Below, one piece after another: positions 58,731 to 64,000 of a stretch of 64,000 nt of DNA. A model generated the notes under the pieces. The model ran no database searches. It worked only from the letters and a program-made list of their open reading frames with translations, and had not been told where the DNA came from. Position 1 is the stretch's first letter. The number at the start of each line of letters is the position of its first letter. The DNA comes from Sphingomonas cavernae (GTDB lineage Bacteria; Pseudomonadota; Alphaproteobacteria; Sphingomonadales; Sphingomonadaceae). The stretch lies in NCBI RefSeq assembly GCF_003590775.1, contig NZ_QYUM01000002.1, positions 930,001 to 994,000 of the forward strand, written 5' to 3'. A program made the position numbers and the translations under genes.

Positions 58731-60764
58731 ATGGTGGGGGCATTGTGGCTCGTGATCAACTTGCTAAGGATATCCAACTTTCCCCGGTACGTCCGCAACG
58801 CGGTCATACTGATCGCTGACGGCTTCGCGACCGGCGCGGCACTCGTCATTGCACTCGGCTTGCGGCTGAGCGGGGACATTCCTCCGCATATGATGGAAGG
58901 GCTCATCGCATCGCTTCCTGTGACGATCATCGCCGCGACGCTCGTCTACTATGCTGCGGGGCTGCACAGGCGTGTCTGGCGATTTTTGTCGCTTACGGAC
59001 CTCATCGTCCTCGTCGAGGCGGCGACCGCCGCTGTCGTCTGCAGCACTCTGGCCCTTGTCGTGCTGGGACGGGTGCAATGGATGCCGCTGTCGCTCCCCA
59101 TCATTCAGTGGTTTGTCATCGTCGTGCTGCTTGGAAGCGCGCGTTTCGCGTGGCGCTCTTTGCGAGGGCGGCTGAAGGGGACGACGCTGAGCGAAAACAG
59201 CGGCGAACAACGCGCGATTCCGTTGCGCACAATCATTGTCGGCTCTCCCGAAAATGCTGAAGTTGTTCTCCACCAGCTCGAAATCGCCCCAGATGCGGGC
59301 TATCGCGTCGTTGGCATTCTGGATCTCACCGGAAAGGATGTCAGCCTGAAGCTGCGCGGCGTGCCGATACTGGGCGCCTTCGATATGCTGGAACAGGCCG
59401 TGCAGCGACTCGATGCCGCACACCAGCGCCCTGAGGCGCTGATCATTGCGGGCAATGGGGACTGTCTTGCTCCGCAGCGCACGGTCCGGCTCGTTTCCGG
59501 GGCGCAGGGACTTGGACTGCGCGTCGTCCGCTCACTGCATCCGGCGGATCCCGACGCGGCGCGCCAGGCACCGCTCAGTCTCCAGACAATCGACCTGACT
59601 GACCTGCTGGGGCGTCCGCAGACGCAGCTCGACAATGCCGCGATCATCCGCGCGGTGGCAAACCGCCGGGTACTGGTGACGGGTGCGGGCGGAACGATCG
59701 GCCGCGAACTTGTTCGCCAGATCGCATCGATGAATCCCGCACAGATCATCCTGCTCGATGCCGGTGAATTCAACCTCTACTCGGTCGATATGGAGATGGC
59801 CGAGCATTTCCCCGAGCTGCCGCGCAGCGCGGTGTTGTGCTCGATCCGCCAGCGCCAGAGCGTGATGGATACTTTCGAGAAATATCGTCCCGAACTCGTG
59901 TTCCACGCCGCAGCGCTCAAGCACGTCCCGCTCGTCGAGCAGAATCCGTGCGCGGGGGTGATGACCAACGTGCTCGGTACGCGCAATGTGGCCGACGCCG
60001 CGCGCCAATGGGGCGCACGCGCGATGGTGCAGGTCTCGACCGACAAGGCGGTCAATCCGGTCGGCGTGATGGGTGCCACCAAGCGTCTGGGCGAACTATA
60101 CTGCCAGGCGCTCGATCTCGAAAATTGCCGCGACGGCGATGCCGGGCGCTTCATGACCGTGCGCTTCGGCAATGTGCTGGGCTCAAGCGGGTCACTGATC
60201 CCGCTGTTCCAGCGTCAGCTCGAAACGCACCAGCCGCTCACGGTCACGCATCCCGACGTCGAACGCTATTTCATGACTGTGCACGAAGCCGTGCAGTTGA
60301 CGCTGCAAAGCACGGCATGTGCGCTAGAAGGCAATCTGGGGCGTGGCCGAATCTTCGTTCTCGACATGGGCGCGCCGATCAAGATTCTCGATATTGCGCG
60401 CCGCATGATCCGTCTGGCGGGCCTTGTTCCCGAACGCGACGTACCCATCGATATCGTCGGGCTCAGGCCCGGCGAGAAGCTCTTTGAGGAGCTGTTCGAC
60501 GGCAGCGAGGAAAAACTGCCTTCGAGCGTCCCCGGCGTGTTCGAGGCGGAGCCGCCCTCCATCCCCTTGAACATTCTCAATCGCGCCTTTGACGGGCTTG
60601 CCGACGCCACGCGCAAGGGCGACACCGCCACGGTTCTCGCCCGGCTCGATCAGGTGTTGCAGTCGCGCGCCGACGTGGTCGAGGTGGACCAGCCGATTGT
60701 GTCGGCAATCGCACGCCGGCGCCGTCCGATGCCTATAGCAACCACTCTGGCCGGGAGGGCATAG
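58731..60764 (+). CDS. Membrane NDP-sugar 4,6-dehydratase (PglF/CapD/WbpM-like)
   Basis: 677 aa from the ATG at 58731; a longer frame from about 58605 is less likely. Four N-terminal membrane helices are present (~20-150). A first Rossmann-like module follows, then the dehydratase domain with VTGAGGTIGRELVRQIASM and the catalytic region VSTDKAVNPVGVMGATKRLG. The C-terminus has GLRPGEKLFEELFDGSEEKL. Members make a 4-keto-6-deoxy-NDP-sugar, usually from UDP-GlcNAc. With the DegT aminotransferase 3 nt downstream, this is the start of a bacillosamine-like pathway. Confidence 0.92.
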   Translation: MVGALWLVINLLRISNFPRYVRNAVILIADGFATGAALVIALGLRLSGDIPPHMMEGLIASLPVTIIAATLVYYAAGLHRRVWRFLSLTDLIVLVEAATAAVVCSTLALVVLGRVQWMPLSLPIIQWFVIVVLLGSARFAWRSLRGRLKGTTLSENSGEQRAIPLRTIIVGSPENAEVVLHQLEIAPDAGYRVVGILDLTGKDVSLKLRGVPILGAFDMLEQAVQRLDAAHQRPEALIIAGNGDCLAPQRTVRLVSGAQGLGLRVVRSLHPADPDAARQAPLSLQTIDLTDLLGRPQTQLDNAAIIRAVANRRVLVTGAGGTIGRELVRQIASMNPAQIILLDAGEFNLYSVDMEMAEHFPELPRSAVLCSIRQRQSVMDTFEKYRPELVFHAAALKHVPLVEQNPCAGVMTNVLGTRNVADAARQWGARAMVQVSTDKAVNPVGVMGATKRLGELYCQALDLENCRDGDAGRFMTVRFGNVLGSSGSLIPLFQRQLETHQPLTVTHPDVERYFMTVHEAVQLTLQSTACALEGNLGRGRIFVLDMGAPIKILDIARRMIRLAGLVPERDVPIDIVGLRPGEKLFEELFDGSEEKLPSSVPGVFEAEPPSIPLNILNRAFDGLADATRKGDTATVLARLDQVLQSRADVVEVDQPIVSAIARRRRPMPIATTLAGRA

Positions 60765-60766
60765 AC

Positions 60767-62023
60767 GTGAACTTCCTGACCGCTCCCGACCACAGCTTCC
60801 TGCCCGTCAGGCCCACTGCGCTGCCACATCTTCGTTCGGCAATCAGATCGCACTGGCCCGTCTATGCCGATGACGAAATCGAGGCGGTCGTGGAAATCCT
60901 CCGTTCGGGCCGCGTGAACGCGTTGCACCATGGCGAACATTGCCAAGCGTTCGAAGAAGCGTTCGCGACCATGTGCGGCATGCCCCACGCGATCGCGCTG
61001 GCCAACGGCACGCTTGCGCTGGAACTAGCGCTACGCGCGCTCGGAATCGGGCCGGGCGACGAGGTAATTGTCCCCGCGCGCACCTTCATCGCCTCGGCGA
61101 GCTGCGTCATTGCCTGTGGCGCGACCCCGATTTTCGCGGACGTCGATCCGGATACCCAGAACCTGAACGCCGAAACCGTCGCCGCAGTGATGACGCCGCG
61201 GACGCGTGCGATCGTTGCGGTCCATCTCGCTGGCTATCCGTGCCCGATGGACGAACTGATCGTCCTCAGCGATTCCTACGGGATCAAGATCGTCGAGGAT
61301 TGCGCGCAGGCGCACGGCGCGCGCTTCAATGGACGTCCTGTGGGTTCATTCGGCGATGCCGCCGTTTTCTCATTCTGCACCGACAAGATCATTTCCACCG
61401 GTGGTGAGGGTGGAATGCTGCTGCTGCGCGACGACGCGGTCTGGTCGCGCGCCTGGTCATACAAGGATCATGGCAAGAGCCATGCGCTGACCATGGGACA
61501 GACGCCAGGCGCAGCGTTCAAATGGCTGCATGAATCGTTCGGAAGCAATTATCGGATGACCGAGATGCAAGCCGCGATCGGGCTCCGCCAGCTCGAAAAG
61601 CTGCCGAGCTGGCTGGCGGACCGCGCCAATCATGCCAAGATTCTCGATGACGCGCTCTCGGGCCTTGCCGCGGTACGTCTGATACCGCCGCCCGAAGGCA
61701 TCTCGCCGGCCTATTATAAATATTACGCGTTCATCCGGCCCGAATGGCTTTCGCCGGGCTGGTCGCGCGATGCGATCATCGGAGCTGCCATTGATGCCGG
61801 GTTGCCGTGCCAGAGCGGCATATGCCCCGAAATTTATCGCGAACAGGCCTTTGTGCGTGCCGGGCTTGGCCCCGAAAGCCCGCGACCGACGGCGCTGCGG
61901 CTTGGGCAAACGAGTCTGATGCTGCCGATCGATCAGACGCTCGATGAGGATATGGTATCGGAAATGGGCAATGTGCTGCGCGAGATCATCGTGATGGCCA
62001 CCGCCGAGGAGCGGGCGGCATGA
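60767..62023 (+). CDS. DegT/DnrJ/EryC1/StrS sugar aminotransferase
   Basis: 418 aa from the GTG at 60767, with GGGAGGG upstream. It has the PLP-enzyme signature AVFSFCTDKIISTGGEGGML (Lys of internal aldimine in DKII). VEDCAQAHGARF contains the PLP-contacting Asp, and NYRMTEMQAAIGLRQLEKLP is also present. It transfers an amino group from glutamate to the 4-keto sugar from the dehydratase. The stop overlaps the sulfotransferase start (ATGA). Confidence 0.94.
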   Translation: MNFLTAPDHSFLPVRPTALPHLRSAIRSHWPVYADDEIEAVVEILRSGRVNALHHGEHCQAFEEAFATMCGMPHAIALANGTLALELALRALGIGPGDEVIVPARTFIASASCVIACGATPIFADVDPDTQNLNAETVAAVMTPRTRAIVAVHLAGYPCPMDELIVLSDSYGIKIVEDCAQAHGARFNGRPVGSFGDAAVFSFCTDKIISTGGEGGMLLLRDDAVWSRAWSYKDHGKSHALTMGQTPGAAFKWLHESFGSNYRMTEMQAAIGLRQLEKLPSWLADRANHAKILDDALSGLAAVRLIPPPEGISPAYYKYYAFIRPEWLSPGWSRDAIIGAAIDAGLPCQSGICPEIYREQAFVRAGLGPESPRPTALRLGQTSLMLPIDQTLDEDMVSEMGNVLREIIVMATAEERAA

Positions 62024-62880
62024 TCGAGGGGTCGGTCGATCGGATGCCCGGCTTCATCATCATCGGCGCGATGAAGGCCGCGACGACGTGGATCGCGCAT
62101 CAACTGCGCCAGCATCCGGGCATCTTTCTGCCCGGCCCCGAACCGCATTATTTCAGCACCGAGTTCGAGCGCGGCAGCCAATGGTATTCTGGATTATTTC
62201 GCGCGGCAGGCGCGTCCCAGATCGTCGGAGAGAAGTCCGCAGATTATCTTTCGCACCCGCAAGCCGCGCAACGGATCGCAGCGATGCTCCCCGATGCGCG
62301 CCTGATCGTGCAACTGCGCAATCCCGTCGATCGTGCCTATTCAGACTATTGCATGCTCTTTCGCCGCGGCTCGGTGTCGGGCGATCCGGGCCGTTATCTG
62401 AATCCCGGGACCAGCGAAAACCTGCGCTTCCTGGAAAATGGCCGCTATGCGACGCACATCGCGCGCTATCTGGGCAACATTCCGCGCGAACAGCTCAAGA
62501 TCATTTTGCATGACGATGTCCGTGGCAGTCCGGAACAGACGCTTCGCGATGTCTCGACCCATATCGGGATCGAACCCTGGATCGTCGCCGAGAATCTCGC
62601 GGACCGCAAGAATGACAGCGAAACCCCGCTCCTTCCGCTCGGTGTTCGGCGGCTTGCACGACCGTTCAAGCAGGCCGTACGGCGTCATCGTGACGAGCTT
62701 TGGTTCAAGACCATCCGCGGGGCGCTCGCACATCCGGTGCAATATCCGCCATTGAGCGACGACCTGCGCGCGCGTCTGCACGATTTCTACCTGCCCGAAC
62801 TCGAAACATTGCAATCGATGATCGGGCGCGATCTGAAGTGCTGGACCCAAGCCCGGCCCGCAGCAACCATGCCTGGATAG
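62020..62880 (+). CDS. PAPS-dependent sulfotransferase
   Basis: 286 aa. The PAPS 5'-phosphosulfate loop is IIGAMKAATTWIAHQLRQHP (~14-33) and the 3'-phosphate motif is LIVQLRNPVDRAYSDYCMLF (~88-107). The Lys/Thr set (GAMKAATTW) is complete. It likely sulfates a sugar of the local glycan. Sulfated exopolysaccharides are rare but known in bacteria. Together with the alkylsulfatase in the window, both addition and removal of sulfate esters are encoded nearby, though in unrelated pathways. Confidence 0.9.
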   Translation: MIEGSVDRMPGFIIIGAMKAATTWIAHQLRQHPGIFLPGPEPHYFSTEFERGSQWYSGLFRAAGASQIVGEKSADYLSHPQAAQRIAAMLPDARLIVQLRNPVDRAYSDYCMLFRRGSVSGDPGRYLNPGTSENLRFLENGRYATHIARYLGNIPREQLKIILHDDVRGSPEQTLRDVSTHIGIEPWIVAENLADRKNDSETPLLPLGVRRLARPFKQAVRRHRDELWFKTIRGALAHPVQYPPLSDDLRARLHDFYLPELETLQSMIGRDLKCWTQARPAATMPG

Positions 62881-62890
62881 CGCGTTGCAG

Positions 62891-64000
62891 ATGCAATCGT
62901 CCCGCTATCTGGATTCTGCATCAATCGGATGGGCGACATCGGCGCCGGTGCTGGCGATGGCCGTGTTTCTTGCGCCTTACATCTCCTGGCGCCCCGGCGC
63001 GATCCTGTTCACGGTCAGCGACATGCTCTTCGTGCTGGGCGCTGTGCTGATCGTGCTCGCCCACCACATGCCGTTGCGGCCTTTCGCGGCGCTCACTCCT
63101 TATTGGCTGCTGGCGCTGGCGGTCATGCTGGGCGGGCTCTATCTTGGCAGCATCATCAATGGCGATCCCTTGCGATGGGCGGTTCTGGCGGGACAGTATC
63201 TGTTCAGCCTCGCCCTGCTCCCGCTCCTGCTGATGCGCCATGACCGCGGGCGAACGTATCTGTTCTTCAAGGCTTTCGTCGCGGGCGTCACCTGCATGGA
63301 GCTTTTCGGCAGCGCGCTCTACTTCGCTTATGGAGGACAGTGGGAGCCACTGCAGCGCTTCGGCCCGGATTTCGTGACGGGAGGCGGCCGGTTGTCGGCC
63401 TTTCTCGCCGACGCCAACTGGAACGCCGCGATGATCGCGATGGCGATTCCGTTCGTCTACTATCTCAGGATCGCGGGGCAGTTGGGGCAGGCGCTGTTCG
63501 CCTCGACGCTGACCATTCTGCTCGTCGGACTTTCACTCACCGCTTCCGTAACCGGTATGGTCAGCGCGACCCTCGCAACGATCATTTTCCTGATTATCGG
63601 GAAAGTGAGGCCCCCGATGCGGTTGTTGGCCGCAGGCGGTGCCGCGCTGGCACTGCTGTTCGCGTCAGGGTACGCGCTGCCACGCGCGTTCCAGAACCGC
63701 ATCGTGCCGGCACTCGAATCAGGTGAGCTTTCGCAGGCGGGCACCTATACGGGGCGTGTCGAGCTGATCGGAGAAGCCTGGGACAGGGCGAGCGATGCTA
63801 TCCTGATAGGCATTGGCGCTGACCAGTTCCGCAATGTCAGTCCGGTCCGCCAGCCCGTGCACAACCTCTATCTTCTGCTGTGGATCGAGGGCGGTCTGCC
63901 CTCGCTAATCGGATGGCTGTGGATGATGGGCATTTTGGCGATCAGCGCCATTTCAATGCGACGATATGATCGCCTTGGCGCTGCGCTGGCGCTTTCGGTA
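62891..64000 (+). CDS. O-antigen ligase/Wzy-like polymerase family membrane protein, 3' end cut by window edge
   Basis: 370 codons are seen from the ATG at 62891 with no stop before the edge. There are many hydrophobic segments (APVLAMAVFLAPYISW, WLLALAVMLGGLYLGSII, LFASTLTILLVGLSLTA and more). A large loop holds the family-like TYTGRVELIGEAWDRASDAI and VHNLYLLLWIEGGLPSLIGW, typical of O-antigen ligase (Wzy_C) proteins. It polymerises or ligates lipid-linked repeat units in the periplasm. It follows the sulfotransferase by 10 nt. Confidence 0.88.
   Translation, partial: MQSSRYLDSASIGWATSAPVLAMAVFLAPYISWRPGAILFTVSDMLFVLGAVLIVLAHHMPLRPFAALTPYWLLALAVMLGGLYLGSIINGDPLRWAVLAGQYLFSLALLPLLLMRHDRGRTYLFFKAFVAGVTCMELFGSALYFAYGGQWEPLQRFGPDFVTGGGRLSAFLADANWNAAMIAMAIPFVYYLRIAGQLGQALFASTLTILLVGLSLTASVTGMVSATLATIIFLIIGKVRPPMRLLAAGGAALALLFASGYALPRAFQNRIVPALESGELSQAGTYTGRVELIGEAWDRASDAILIGIGADQFRNVSPVRQPVHNLYLLLWIEGGLPSLIGWLWMMGILAISAISMRRYDRLGAALALSV

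Overview
The window is high-GC DNA, densely coding on both strands. It looks like the chromosome of a sphingomonad (Alphaproteobacteria, Sphingomonadales). The basis is protein style: two TonB-dependent receptors, a NodT-type outer membrane factor, paired acyl-CoA catabolic genes and a sphingomonad-like exopolysaccharide locus. It was not tested by any search. No IS element, phage gene, CRISPR array or replication origin was seen.

Layout. (1) 1-6453: a truncated TetR repressor gene divergent from a tripartite RND efflux operon, with a palindromic operator between them. (2) 6564-9599: three regulators in a row: a stand-alone LuxR-type HTH protein, a Crp/Fnr protein and a PAS-like/LuxR protein. 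(3) 9720-13955: a five-gene locus that I read as a Fap-type functional-amyloid secretion system. It encodes a secreted protein with (Asp-Asn-Ser)n and Gly-rich repeats, a small secreted protein, a C39-like peptidase (FapD-like), a secreted protein with a double-glycine-like site (FapE position) and a coiled-coil/beta-barrel outer membrane protein (FapF-like). This is the most unusual part of the window. (4) 14127-19461: a small envelope protein, a siderophore-receptor operon (receptor, PepSY protein, small membrane protein) and a three-repeat exported protein. (5) 19787-43147: a catabolic block. It has an alkylsulfatase, a TonB receptor, two DUF1254/DUF1214 proteins and a full acyl-CoA set: ligase, alpha-methylacyl-CoA racemase-like protein, three acyl-CoA dehydrogenases, a MaoC pair, two enoyl-CoA hydratases, two SCPx-like thiolases and two SDRs. 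A MalT-like LAL regulator sits in the middle. The set suggests uptake, desulfation and beta-oxidation of a sulfated, probably methyl-branched (isoprenoid or steroid-like) compound. (6) 43463-46124: a gene remnant, tRNA-Ser(GGA), a coiled-coil exported protein, a cyclophilin and a retropepsin-like protease. (7) 46302-64000: an exopolysaccharide or glycan locus. It has an asparagine synthetase, a Wzc-like tyrosine kinase, a LuxR-type regulator with a degenerate receiver, HAD, ATP-grasp and PIG-L enzymes, a frameshifted formyltransferase, a glycosyltransferase fused to a phosphoglycosyl transferase, a GT4, a PglF/CapD-like dehydratase, a DegT aminotransferase, a sulfotransferase and a truncated O-antigen ligase/polymerase.

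How the parts may work together. The amyloid locus keeps the D-E-F gene order of Pseudomonas fap, but its main subunit looks different, and the three adjacent regulators are candidates to control it. In the glycan locus the dehydratase, aminotransferase and phosphoglycosyl transferase match the start of a bacillosamine-like pathway. The usual acetyltransferase is missing and a formyltransferase is present, so an N-formylated amino sugar is the likely first residue. That formyltransferase has a one-base frameshift in this sequence.
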